Shown here in pieces: positions 14,380-22,254 of a stretch of DNA of 64,000 nt. The position numbers and the translations under genes were made by a program. Position 1 is the stretch's first letter; each line of letters starts with the position of its first letter. The DNA lies in assembly GCA_963920705.1 (NCBI GenBank), contig OY987229.1:23347728-23411727 (forward strand), written 5' to 3'. The notes beneath the pieces are model-generated. The model did not search any database and had not been told where the DNA came from. It saw only the letters and a list, made by a program, of their open reading frames with translations. This stretch comes from Odiellus spinosus (taxonomy: Eukaryota > Arthropoda > Arachnida > Opiliones > Phalangiidae).

Positions 14380-14485
14380 GTTATTTAAAACCCTAATTTT
14401 AAATTTTTTAACTATTGGATTAGGCCTGTTTAAATGATAAGGATTCGATCAAAAAAATCAGTTGTTGTTAGGTTTCATTCTCCCT
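14380..14485. mobile_element. Family T right-end fragment
   Basis: GGATTAGGCCTGTTTAAA, then GATAAGG and GGTTTCATTCTCCCT, followed by TTAA (14486-14489). It matches the right arm of 538-972; the left arm is missing. Confidence 0.75.
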
Positions 14486-14489
14486 TTAA

Positions 14490-16561
14490 TCCGAGTGATT
14501 ATTATAGAAAAATATTATATAATTTTCTAAAAAATATTGATTTTGCATACAGGTTTCAAATACATTGTAATTATACTGTTTTATTTCAAAATAAGTTTTA
14601 TAGACTATTCTGTTTTGTATTTCCTTTTGTGCTGAGTTTTCTGCGGAGAGAGAGAGAGAGAAAGAGATGGAAATCGGCTTAAAAAAAGGAGTTATTCATT
14701 TTAACCGTACAATGAAGTCGAAGTCTCCAATCTCCATTGATTTCTGGAAGTACGCTTTCGTTTTATTGTCCGATTTAAAAGCAATTCAATGGAAGGCAGT
14801 CCCCCCCCCCCCCAATGACGTAATTACGCGTTTTTCTATCTCCTCCTACCTTTCATTCTATTACATCCAAGTCCGCGTGTAGCGAGCGTAACCTGACGAC
14901 AATTCTGGGGTGAATAGCTGGGTTCTCTTTCTATCGCCGATATATATAAAGTTAATCCGATTAACTCGCGTCAATTCCATTGTCGAAACGGTGACAAAAA
15001 GATTAAGGTTTCGATAAGCACTTACACTCTAGCGCGCGATTGAAAATGAATTTGTAATACCCGTATGTGGAAAAAGCCGCTCGCTTAAAGCTTCGGACTC
15101 GGAGCTAAAATTGCAACTTGATCGGGGTGATATATTTGAAATTAATCGCGTTTTTGTATTTTCAAGTAGGGAAATGTTGAGATAAAAAAACTAGAGCTCT
15201 GTTTGATACGTTACTAATTCTTCCATTGAAATAATTTATTTAAATTTAAAGGGAAGATGAAGAGAATAATGAAATTATCTTTCATTTATTCTTCTATCTA
15301 ATAAAAAATCGGCAAATAAGTTTTAAATAGTGTGAAAAGACTTAAAATAAAATCAATATATATCTGTTACTGACCATTTTAACGAAATAGCTTTATCTCT
15401 GCAACTGCGCGATTAAAGCGAATTAAATTTAAGCTACAAGTGAAATATGGTCGTAAATTCGCCTAAATGCTGTAACCATAATTCATAGAGCGCAGCGTGC
15501 GGACACAAATGACCCGTGACCGAAGCTAGCCGCGCATCGCCACGGAGACGGATCGAAAAAAATATTCGAAATAGCGTTATGATGTATTCGTGGGCGGACG
15601 GAGTGCCGTGGAAGATATATGGTTCTAGACTGGTCAGTTTCGACTAAAGGAAACGTTTTTTGATGGTATAGCTTACTGAAGAAGAATCTGGTCAGGGTGC
15701 GGGGATATTTTAGTGTCAAAGGTCACCCTGATTTTTTTCTCCATTCGAGATATATAGTCCTTGGCAAAACCACGTTCTAAAATGAAATAGAAACCAGCGT
15801 CCATGCCAGGCCCAGTTTTGATAGGTGAATTGTAGCCCCCGCTTGCTTGAGACACCACCCACGAATTCGTTCCGTTCCATCTTTTTCCTACGCTTTTTTT
15901 TTTATTAGGACTCGGTCTCGGTTATGGGAAAGAGCTCAGTAATGCATTATTGCCTTCTGATTTCCCTTCCATTTCTGACTGGAACCATCCGAGTGACGTA
16001 TTATATCTAGAGCTCGCTTTCTGATCCCAACCAATGAAAGACAGATGGTTGATTTGCGGAACTGAATCACGAAAACGATATTAAATATTAGAGAGAGAAG
16101 AGCCTTATTCCATCTATAACACTCGCCCCAAACCCCATTCTATAAAAGTGTGTATCATCGACTATAAGTTTATTTTTTACTTTCGCCACTCGATGGAAGT
16201 CGAGCAAAAGTCCAAAAATGAGCCCTATGTTAAAGTGGAAATGGTCGTAACTTTTCTCCTTGACCTTCTAGGCCTAAACTGATTGCACAGTTAGAAAGTA
16301 GACATACCTTATATTATTGTAAGATCATAAAATATTGTTTCGCCACTCGAGGCTGCAAAATCTCCCGCAATAATTCAGAATGACAAAAACCTTAAACAAA
16401 CATTTTAAAAACATGGAGTCTAATTTATTTATTTTTTTCCAAAAGCTAGAACCGAGATATTTAATATTATTAAAAAAATAAGTAGATGAGAGTTTTATCC
16501 AGGGATCTCTAAAATCTTGGCCCCCCTAGGTCGTGAAATATGTTTGTCGTGTGGAAGTACA
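14490..16561. other. Flank left of the Polinton
   Basis: A C12 run near 14801 and a GC-richer patch at 15480-15860 with overlapping minus-strand ORFs of 61 and 78 codons that share no consistent splice or frame. No gene called. Confidence 0.5.
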
Positions 16562-16713
16562 ATGATAGAAGATGAAATGGGTTCCTCGCCATTGAAATTT
16601 GGTAAAAATAAGAAGGCCATTGTTAGCCTTTTCGTCAGTATTTGTCACTGGGGGGAAATTAAACGTCCCGTAAAGAGACTTGGCCATTTCTCAATGGAAC
16701 CCGAAAATGCGTC
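16562..16713 (+). pseudogene. ORF interrupted by the Polinton (left part)
   Basis: Open from ATG 16562 to the insertion point. In the inferred empty site (one TGCGTC) the frame continues from 32231 to a TGA at 32346-32348, 89 codons in all. It may be a host exon or chance. Not recognised. Confidence 0.25.
16708..16713. repeat. Target-site duplication, left copy (TGCGTC)
   Basis: TGCGTC lies immediately outside the first TIR base and is repeated exactly at 32225-32230 outside the last one. Six bases is the usual length for Polinton integrase. Confidence 0.95.
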
Positions 16714-16743
16714 AGTAGATAGATAATACCATTTCTGCGTCAA

Positions 16744-16797
16744 GTGGTGCCAAGTACCCAATGTGGTGCCAAAGTGGTGCCAGTATTTTGTGGTGCC
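16744..16797 (+). repeat. Subterminal GTGGTGCC iterons, left
   Basis: Four exact copies of GTGGTGCC start at 16744, 16763, 16774 and 16790, within 85 bp of the terminus. They may bind integrase, terminal protein or another replication factor at the end. That is inference from position only. Confidence 0.75.
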
Positions 16798-16874
16798 AAA
16801 GTGAAACCACATTTCTACGTCACTCGGATTTGAAAAAGTCCACTTTTTGATTTTAAAATTTCTATTAAATTTTT

Positions 16875-16947
16875 TATCAACCGGGAATCGAACCCGGCAC
16901 CTGTAGCTTAAGGGTATGACGCTCCAACCAACTTAGCTATTTTAGTT
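16875..16947 (-). ncRNA. tRNA-like Pol III unit in left TIR
   Basis: Minus-strand block with a perfect A-box (TAGCTAAGTTGG, 16928-16939) and perfect B-box (GGTTCGATTCC, 16884-16894). The T-arm has an intact 5-bp stem (CCGGG/CCCGG), while D-arm pairing is only 3 bp and the anticodon and acceptor stems do not close. If the loop is placed as in tRNA the anticodon would read CTT (Lys), but this is not a working tRNA. Transcription would run outward to the element end. Short T runs follow. Confidence 0.55.
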
Positions 16948-17179
16948 ACCAACGTTTCTCTTTAAAAGTCACCTCTTGCACGGTAACTCGTCCATCCACC
17001 AACTAACGGTTAATAGAAGGAAAGGCAGGGATACCCTATTTTTATAATCACATACGTGGGTGAATAAACTTCTTCCATCCTTATCTATATTCTCGGTTCT
17101 TATCTCTATGTTCAGATATCACGTGATTGAAAGTTTAAATTTTAAGACGCGAATATATTTTAATTATGGGAAAAACAGC

Positions 17180-17318
17180 AAGCTTTGGTATCACTACCAT
17201 TTACAAAATACCATATGAAGATAGGGTTAACCACGAATTTCGTCAATTATGTATGTTTAGAATGCGTATTAAATGCGTGTACGATCCAATATTAAAACCA
17301 ATACTGCAACTGAAACAA
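17180..17318 (+). repeat. Diverged inner inverted repeat, left arm
   Basis: Aligns imperfectly with the reverse complement of 31331-31470. Shared blocks include ATGAAGATAGGGTTAAC and TTAAATGCGTGTACGA. It continues the TIR symmetry beyond 17171 but has many substitutions, unlike the outer 458 bp. Confidence 0.75.
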
Positions 17319-17383
17319 ATGAAATATGAGTGATATGGTAAAACCCAACACGTCATTATATCAAAGATCGAGTATTTTCATGG

Positions 17384-17390
17384 TATAAAA
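17384..17390 (+). promoter_or_regulatory. TATA box for the ATPase gene run
   Basis: TATAAAA in the context GGTATAAAAGC, 139 nt upstream of the ATPase ATG, in the otherwise gene-free 17172-17528 leader. A start near 17415 would leave a leader of about 115 nt. Position and consensus only. Confidence 0.5.
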
Positions 17391-17528
17391 GCTAGCTCCA
17401 TCGTATAGATAAGACTATTTTACAACGTTCACGACACTCATCTAGACCTGCTCTCTTCTGGTTAGTATTTTTAAAATTCTTATGACATATATATGCAGTG
17501 ATACTCCAATTCTCTCTCATTTATCGAT

Positions 17529-18164
17529 ATGGATTTAAGTCTGCAACACCCTTTTAACGGACTGGTGGCCGGTGTAACGGGATGTGGAAAAAGCGTCTTT
17601 GTTGCGAAATTAATTGAGCACAAGGAAATTAGAATTTCCCCCACACCCAATCGGATAATATGGTGCTATACTGAATATCAAGACAAACTATTTAATTCCA
17701 TATCGAGTCATACCCCAAGCGTGGAATTTCACGAGGGTCTATTGGATGTAGCCACTTTAAACGCCAACGTTAGAAACTTTGTTATATTAGACGATCTTTT
17801 ATGCGAAATCGCTAATAATAAGGAAGTTACCAACTTATTTATTCGAGGATCCCATCATCGAAATACCTCAGTATTAATTTTAATGCAAAACCTCTACTAC
17901 CCAGGAAAGGAAATTCGAACATTGAATCTCAACGCTCACTATTTGATAATATTTAAAACACCAAGAGACCAATCTGCGATTCTACATTTGGCGAAACAGA
18001 TATCTCCTACCAACAGCAAATACATCGTAGATGCGTTCAGACAAGCTACAGCTATCAGTTACGGATATCTATTCGTAGACCTAAAAGCTACAACTCCGGA
18101 AGATAGAAGATTAAAGACCGGGATATTACCAGGAGAACAAGCCGCCATTTTTGTACCAAAATGA
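17529..18164 (+). CDS. Polinton genome-packaging ATPase (A32/FtsK-HerA type)
   Basis: 211 aa. Predicted DNA-packaging motor that pumps element DNA into a preformed capsid using ATP. Walker A (GVTGCGKS) is at residues 15-22 very near the N-terminus, Walker B (VILDD) at 85-89, and a polar sensor-like stretch (LILMQN) at 116-121. This is the compact core size typical of Polinton and virophage ATPases. The ATG at 17529 is chosen because it places Walker A at the usual short distance and follows the TATA at 17384. Its TGA overlaps the next ATG (ATGA at 18161-18164). First gene of the left plus-strand run. No introns seen. Family call is confident; the packaging role is from the family. Confidence 0.95.
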   Translation: MDLSLQHPFNGLVAGVTGCGKSVFVAKLIEHKEIRISPTPNRIIWCYTEYQDKLFNSISSHTPSVEFHEGLLDVATLNANVRNFVILDDLLCEIANNKEVTNLFIRGSHHRNTSVLILMQNLYYPGKEIRTLNLNAHYLIIFKTPRDQSAILHLAKQISPTNSKYIVDAFRQATAISYGYLFVDLKATTPEDRRLKTGILPGEQAAIFVPK

Positions 18165-18640
18165 CTGGAATCATCGAAGCAAACTTCTTCAGAGTCCAAG
18201 GTCACTGGATTGTAAAAGAAGTAGCCTTATTCGTGAAGGAGACGGGCGAACACGAGGTCTGGATCTTTAAAGCACCATTCCCTTTCACGGACTTGTCGTC
18301 TAAAGATAAAAGGCAGTGTCAATGGCTGACGAGAAACAGTTGCGACTTACGCTGGGACGAAGGAGATCATCCATTCGAAACTCAGCCGGAAATTGCTAAA
18401 AGTATTCGAGAGAAAGTTGATACCTTTATAACCAAAGGCTTAGAAAAATCTATCGTGTTATCGAGGTTTTTGAACACTGAAGTCACTAACGCCGAAGATC
18501 TTGGTTGCCCGAGTCTAGTAACTATAATCGGTGGAACACCTAGAAGTTGTACGTTTCACCGAGACGAGAACAATTGTACGCTCGTGAAAGCTGCCCGATT
18601 AGCTACATGGCTCCGCCGAAGAGAGTACACGAGCACTTAG
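18161..18640 (+). CDS. Conserved Polinton accessory protein (nuclease-like?)
   Basis: 159 aa, starting inside the ATPase stop codon. I recognise the pattern from many invertebrate Polinton-type elements: an N-terminal strand followed by IVKEVALF (about residues 18-25), an FKAPFPF motif (about 36-42), WLTRN (about 55-59), then a GLEKS segment and GCPSL (about 114-118). It ends with a possible metal site, Cys/His in CTFH followed by NNC (about 130-139). In related proteins the first strand carries an acidic residue in an RNase H/DEDD-like position. Here that place reads IIEANFF, so a nuclease role is only a guess. The C-terminus overlaps the next gene by 34 nt. Function unknown. Confidence 0.75.
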   Translation: MTGIIEANFFRVQGHWIVKEVALFVKETGEHEVWIFKAPFPFTDLSSKDKRQCQWLTRNSCDLRWDEGDHPFETQPEIAKSIREKVDTFITKGLEKSIVLSRFLNTEVTNAEDLGCPSLVTIIGGTPRSCTFHRDENNCTLVKAARLATWLRRREYTST

Positions 18641-18945
18641 ACTTTCTAAAATATCTGAGTTCGTGTAATGCGTGTCAACGAAACGCCGCCATTAAATACG
18701 CGAGTAAAGAAGAATTGAAAACCATCGCTGAATGCTGCATAAATATACTGAAGGGTAACGTTTCTCTCACAGATGACGAGAAGAAACGACTGAAGAAGCA
18801 TTGCAATTCCATACGTCGCGTGGCCAAGAAAAATACTCCGGCTAAACGAAGACAAATTTTAATTCAAAAAGGTGGTTTTCTTCCAATATTACTTCCGATA
18901 ATCAGTTCGATAGCCGGGGCTATCCTATCTAAAGTTATCAATTAA
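18607..18945 (+). CDS. Small basic conserved Polinton protein with hydrophobic tail
   Basis: 112 aa. The ATG at 18607 is preferred over an upstream one at 18547 because the conserved part begins just after it. Order: a cysteine pair near the N-terminus (SSCNACQRN), a helix ending INILKGNVSL, a Lys/Arg-rich middle, then QKGGFLPILLPII and a short hydrophobic helix. The ILKGN...KRLKKH...QKGGFLP pattern recurs in Polintons. The basic body with a membrane-seeking tail suggests a DNA-binding or membrane-active virion component. That is inference. It overlaps the previous gene and ends 2 nt before the next ATG. Confidence 0.8.
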   Translation: MAPPKRVHEHLDFLKYLSSCNACQRNAAIKYASKEELKTIAECCINILKGNVSLTDDEKKRLKKHCNSIRRVAKKNTPAKRRQILIQKGGFLPILLPIISSIAGAILSKVIN

Positions 18946-18947
18946 AG

Positions 18948-19562
18948 ATGGCGAAAAAAATGTTGTTAATCTCCGAGGAGACGTACCAAAGACTTAATTC
19001 GGAGAAAGACTTCAAAGTGGATAAAACTTTGGAATTGGAAAAGCCCGATAAAATTAAAGACATACTCGACGATCCTAATTTGAACAACACCGACAAAATT
19101 AATCGCTATAATCACGTGCTCTCGAGGGTTATTAATAAAAGATCGAAGAAAAAAGTTAAAAAACCGAAAATGCAAAATTGGAGTGCGGAGATTGCTTCCG
19201 GTGTGCCGTCATATATGTCCTCGGAGTGTTTAGATTTATACAAGTGGTTGGAGTTAACATTGAAAATTAAATGGACTGACGCCGGGGAGTTGATTTACAA
19301 CAAGCGTAGAGTCGTAGGATCGAACATCGTCGATCTCCTAGCTTATTCAGTTTCAAAATCCAAGAAAAAAATCGCCGTCACGGGCTCGAAAGAGTTCTAC
19401 GAATTGTTGTATAAAGTGAACGCACCAAGATCTCTAATAAAAATCCGCAAACGTGACGTCATCCCACCCGAGAAGAGGGAATATAAAGATGAAACGGAAG
19501 ACGAGTATTATTCTGACGAACCAATGAAGGGTCGTGGTTTCTGTAATTGGATTTCATTGTAA
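18948..19562 (+). CDS. Conserved Polinton protein, MAKKMLLI type
   Basis: 204 aa. It starts MAKKMLLISEETYQRL. A low-complexity Lys/Asp linker (about 20-75) follows, then a C-terminal module with LYKWLE, IKWTDAGELIYN and GSNIVDLLAYSV (about 98-135), and a segment ending APRSLIK. The same pair, small GGFLP protein then MAKKML protein, travels together in many Polinton-like elements, so I treat it as a genuine family of unknown role. An acidic tail (DETEDEYYSDEP) precedes the stop. It is the last gene of run 1; an AATAAA follows 10 nt after the stop. Confidence 0.8.
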   Translation: MAKKMLLISEETYQRLNSEKDFKVDKTLELEKPDKIKDILDDPNLNNTDKINRYNHVLSRVINKRSKKKVKKPKMQNWSAEIASGVPSYMSSECLDLYKWLELTLKIKWTDAGELIYNKRRVVGSNIVDLLAYSVSKSKKKIAVTGSKEFYELLYKVNAPRSLIKIRKRDVIPPEKREYKDETEDEYYSDEPMKGRGFCNWISL

Positions 19563-19572
19563 TATTTGTACC

Positions 19573-19578
19573 AATAAA
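19573..19578 (+). terminator. AATAAA poly(A) signal of run 1
   Basis: AATAAA starts 11 nt after the last base of the stop codon of the 18948-19562 gene and before the next ATG at 19627. It probably ends the ATPase-run transcript. Confidence 0.6.
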
Positions 19579-19626
19579 ATACACTTGAATATATTTTCTC
19601 GATTCATTTATTAATTAGGCTTTGAC

Positions 19627-19815
19627 ATGGAGAGTGGTAATGCCGAGGTTGTCTCTGTAGGACTTTTAGCGTCTCTATTCGAGTCATTTTTAAATTCTCC
19701 CAAGTTATTAACTGCAGTTTTAATTGTATTTATAATTATAATTATAGAAGTTAGCGATTTCGTATTCTGGCATTATAGCACTTCGAACAACTGTTCATTC
19801 AATGGAGGAACTTAA
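19627..19815 (+). CDS. Small single-pass membrane protein candidate
   Basis: 62 aa, not recognised. One strong hydrophobic helix (LLTAVLIVFIIIIIEVSDFVF, split about residues 28-48) with a short polar N-terminal part and a Ser/Asn-rich C-terminus. It sits between the run 1 poly(A) signal and the integrase, and its last 14 nt overlap the integrase start, the same tight packing as the certain genes. It could be a small viral membrane protein, or only a leader ORF in the integrase 5' region. Confidence 0.45.
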   Translation: MESGNAEVVSVGLLASLFESFLNSPKLLTAVLIVFIIIIIEVSDFVFWHYSTSNNCSFNGGT

Positions 19816-20872
19816 AAAAATTTATAATAAGGTTTCGGATCCGGGGTCTTACGGTAGTGTTGACGGCTTATACCGAGCGGCTAAAGACCGAGGATTAAAG
19901 GTTACTGTCAGAGAAATAAGCGATTTCTTGAAAACCCAAGATACTTATACCCTTCACAGGAGTGCGAGGAAACACTTCACTAGAAATAAAACTATAGTCT
20001 ACGGGATCGACGAACAGTGGCAAATCGACTTGGCTGATTTGAAAAGCATTACCAGATATAATAATGGTTTCCGTTATCTATTATGCTGTATCGACGTTTT
20101 CAGTAAGTTTGCCTTCGTGGTTGCGATCAAGGACAAGAAAGGAAAAACTATTCTCAGAGCGTTAAACGGAATTCTGGATTCCGGACGTTCGCCGAAACGA
20201 ATTCAATCGGATCACGGTAATGAGTTTGTGTGCAAGGAAGTACAAAACGAGTTAAAACGAAGAGGGATAAAGTTTTTCGCCCCTGAATCGGAACTGAAAG
20301 CGACGATAGTAGAGAGATTTAACCGGACTTTGAAGACTCGAATGTACCGATATTTTACGGAAAATAATACCTTCAAATATATCAATGTTCTAAAAGAGAT
20401 GGTGAAAGCTTATAATCATAGTTATCATCGATCTATAAAATGTAAACCCGTCGAAGTCACGCTGGCTACATCTAAACGTGTTTGGGAAAATCTATATGGT
20501 GACGTAGATTTCTCGACTCCGCTGTCTTTCCCCTTCGATGTTGGTGACGTAGTTCGTATAAGTAAACACAAGAATCTCTTCGATAAGGGATACTTACCCA
20601 CATGGTCGGAAGAACTTTTCAAAATTTCCGAGAGATTAGCTCGTAGTCCTCCTGTATATAAGATACGCGACTTGAAAGAAGAGCTCATTACCGGGATTTT
20701 CTACCGAGAGCAACTACAGAAAATTGGCAAGGACCTGAGTAACAGCGCTTTTAAAATCGAAAAAGTGTTGAAAAAACGACGCAAGGCTGACGGAAGTATC
20801 GAGAGATTCGTCCGCTGGAAAGGATACCCGCCATCATTCGACAGTTGGGTGCAGGAAATTGACCTTGCATGA
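19802..20872 (+). CDS. Retroviral-type integrase with C-terminal chromodomain
   Basis: 356 aa. Inserts the element into target DNA, giving the 6-bp duplications seen at its ends. The N-terminal helical part (about 1-65) has the typical GSYGSVDGLYRAAK and QDTYTLH patterns. The catalytic RNase H-fold core has D76 (QIDLADL), D137 (QSDHGNEF) and E171 (VERFNRT), with 33 residues between D137 and E171. An SH3-like region (about 240-310) follows, then a chromodomain in the last 42 residues (FKIEKVL...FVRWKGY...SFDSWV). The chromodomain may steer insertion toward methylated-histone chromatin. The ATG overlaps the small membrane ORF, and the stop overlaps the next start (ATGATGA). All catalytic residues are present. 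Confidence 0.97.
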   Translation: MEELKKIYNKVSDPGSYGSVDGLYRAAKDRGLKVTVREISDFLKTQDTYTLHRSARKHFTRNKTIVYGIDEQWQIDLADLKSITRYNNGFRYLLCCIDVFSKFAFVVAIKDKKGKTILRALNGILDSGRSPKRIQSDHGNEFVCKEVQNELKRRGIKFFAPESELKATIVERFNRTLKTRMYRYFTENNTFKYINVLKEMVKAYNHSYHRSIKCKPVEVTLATSKRVWENLYGDVDFSTPLSFPFDVGDVVRISKHKNLFDKGYLPTWSEELFKISERLARSPPVYKIRDLKEELITGIFYREQLQKIGKDLSNSAFKIEKVLKKRRKADGSIERFVRWKGYPPSFDSWVQEIDLA

Positions 20873-21708
20873 TGACGTTCTACATAACCCTACCGTCAGA
20901 CAGTTCTATGAGTTACTTCCCAGGGAATACAATCAGTAAATTTCGAACACATTTACCGGAATCGCTTAAATTACAAGGTCCGTACGAAGTGGCTTTGGTG
21001 GAATTCAGTTATCCTCGCACATGGAGCAATATGAGATCGTCGTGCTGGATATCGTTAACTAACCACGGGGAAAATAGAAATAGCACGAGTCATTCGAGAA
21101 TGGTAGAACTCCCCGCGGGCTACTACGGAAATATAGAAGACCTATTGGAGCAACTCAATTATGACGAAGATGATATCTCGAACGTTACTATACTGAAAAA
21201 GGAGACGCCAGTCGAGGCTGATATGTTCGAGTCGGAGACGACGACGAATGTTAAATACACGTTTAGTTATATCGCGCGATTAAGACGTGTTGAAGTTTCC
21301 GTAAAACCGGATCACTCGTTAACAATACCGGGGGAGTTGGCGGTCATGTTGGGATTTACGAAAGACCATACAAAAACTACGACGATCGTCCACGCGAGAA
21401 TAGCCAGTTATCCTGTCGATTTAGACGCGGGTCTTCATTCACTCTTCATATATTCTGATATCGTTGAAAGTAGGGCTGTAGGCGACGTTCATGTTCCGCT
21501 TCTACGAATAACGAGCGTTCAAGGGAATGACGGGGATACGGTAGACAGAGAATTTTCTCGTCCGCATTACCTCCCAGTTTCCTGCAATTCCTTTCAATCT
21601 ATCGAAATTAACGTTATGAGTGAAATGGGATTACCCGTCAAGTTCGAAAGAGGTAAAGTTCACGCGACTCTACACTTTAGACCTCGAAGAATGTGGTCGC
21701 CCTTATAA
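20869..21708 (+). CDS. Minor capsid (penton-type) protein
   Basis: 279 aa. Matches the Polinton minor capsid family by its N-terminal pattern: FYITLPSDSSMSYFPGNTIS (about 4-23), then a LPESLKL strand and YEVALVEFSYPRTW (about 39-52). The family is predicted to fold as a single jelly roll and occupy the five-fold vertices. The body is beta-rich with a PAGYYGNIEDLLEQL motif and a conserved-looking FRPRRMW end. It starts inside the integrase stop codon, so there is no room for its own promoter. 60 nt separate it from the core-protein gene. Confidence 0.9.
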   Translation: MMTFYITLPSDSSMSYFPGNTISKFRTHLPESLKLQGPYEVALVEFSYPRTWSNMRSSCWISLTNHGENRNSTSHSRMVELPAGYYGNIEDLLEQLNYDEDDISNVTILKKETPVEADMFESETTTNVKYTFSYIARLRRVEVSVKPDHSLTIPGELAVMLGFTKDHTKTTTIVHARIASYPVDLDAGLHSLFIYSDIVESRAVGDVHVPLLRITSVQGNDGDTVDREFSRPHYLPVSCNSFQSIEINVMSEMGLPVKFERGKVHATLHFRPRRMWSPL

Positions 21709-21721
21709 ATAAGTCGGTAGT

Positions 21722-21751
21722 ATGGACGCGCTCGCCATTCTTATCGAGTGA
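21722..21751 (+). CDS. Nine-codon upstream ORF before the core-protein gene
   Basis: The 60-nt gap 21709-21768 contains ATG...TGA encoding nine residues (MDALAILIE), ending 17 nt before the next ATG. It may be a regulatory mini-ORF that helps ribosomes reach 21769, or chance. Very short, so low confidence. Confidence 0.2.
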   Translation: MDALAILIE

Positions 21752-21768
21752 GCTAAACGAGACGCATC

Positions 21769-22254
21769 ATGAAACAAAAACTGTCCTCCACTCAGTCGGA
21801 CTACGATCGTCACTTCTTAAATCAAATTGGACATGGGATTAAGGTTGACTACGCAAAATATTTCCAAAGTCAAATAGGAAAGGGTTCTATACCCGTATAC
21901 CAGGGTCTTCCCGTTCAACAAGGATACGGTTTAGGGAACTTTATCGCCTCGGCCTTTCGTCGAGCCGTACCACTTTTGAAGAAGGGAGCCATGTATCTTG
22001 GGAAAAAACTGTTAAATACTGGATCTAAAATCGTTAACGACGTAGCCAGCGGAATTCCCGTAAAATCTGCGGCTAAATCTCGTGGCAAAGACGCTGCGAG
22101 AGATGTCGTAATCAGTGCCGCGGACGAAATCGCTAGAATGACTGGAAATGGGCATAAAAGAAAGTGTAAGCGACAAAGGCTAGTCAGTTCAGCGACGAAC
22201 AGGAAGAAGAGAAGACCGTTCTTAAAACCCTCCGATATATTTTCTACAATATAA
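21769..22254 (+). CDS. Basic virion core protein, adenovirus pX/pVI-like
   Basis: 161 aa, strongly basic. It carries the signature seen in Polintons and adintoviruses: PVYQGLPVQQGYGLGNF (about 42-58), a hydrophobic/basic amphipathic helix (AFRRAVPLLKKGAMYLGKKL), TGSKIVNDVASG, then KSRGKDAARDV. The C-terminus is a Lys/Arg cluster (GHKRKCKRQR, NRKKRR) that looks like a DNA-binding or nuclear-localisation tail. By analogy it packs DNA in the capsid or helps disrupt membranes on entry. Gly-rich spots such as QIGHG and QIGKG may be protease sites; that is inference. Its TAA overlaps the capsid ATG (TAATG). Confidence 0.8.
   Translation: MKQKLSSTQSDYDRHFLNQIGHGIKVDYAKYFQSQIGKGSIPVYQGLPVQQGYGLGNFIASAFRRAVPLLKKGAMYLGKKLLNTGSKIVNDVASGIPVKSAAKSRGKDAARDVVISAADEIARMTGNGHKRKCKRQRLVSSATNRKKRRPFLKPSDIFSTI

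Larger units (their letters stand above)
16714..17171 (+). repeat. Polinton left terminal inverted repeat (458 bp)
   Basis: Reverse complement of 31767-32224, with no difference found when read side by side. It starts AGTAGATAG. From the end inward it holds the GTGGTGCC iterons, a tRNA-like block (minus strand) and an AT-rich inner part. Identity stops abruptly after base 17171. Confidence 0.95.

Noticed and set aside
15483-15858. Overlapping minus-strand ORFs in a GC-richer patch, considered as one broken gene
   Set aside because: The only intron joining them would be about 33 nt and does not keep the frame. No domain recognised.
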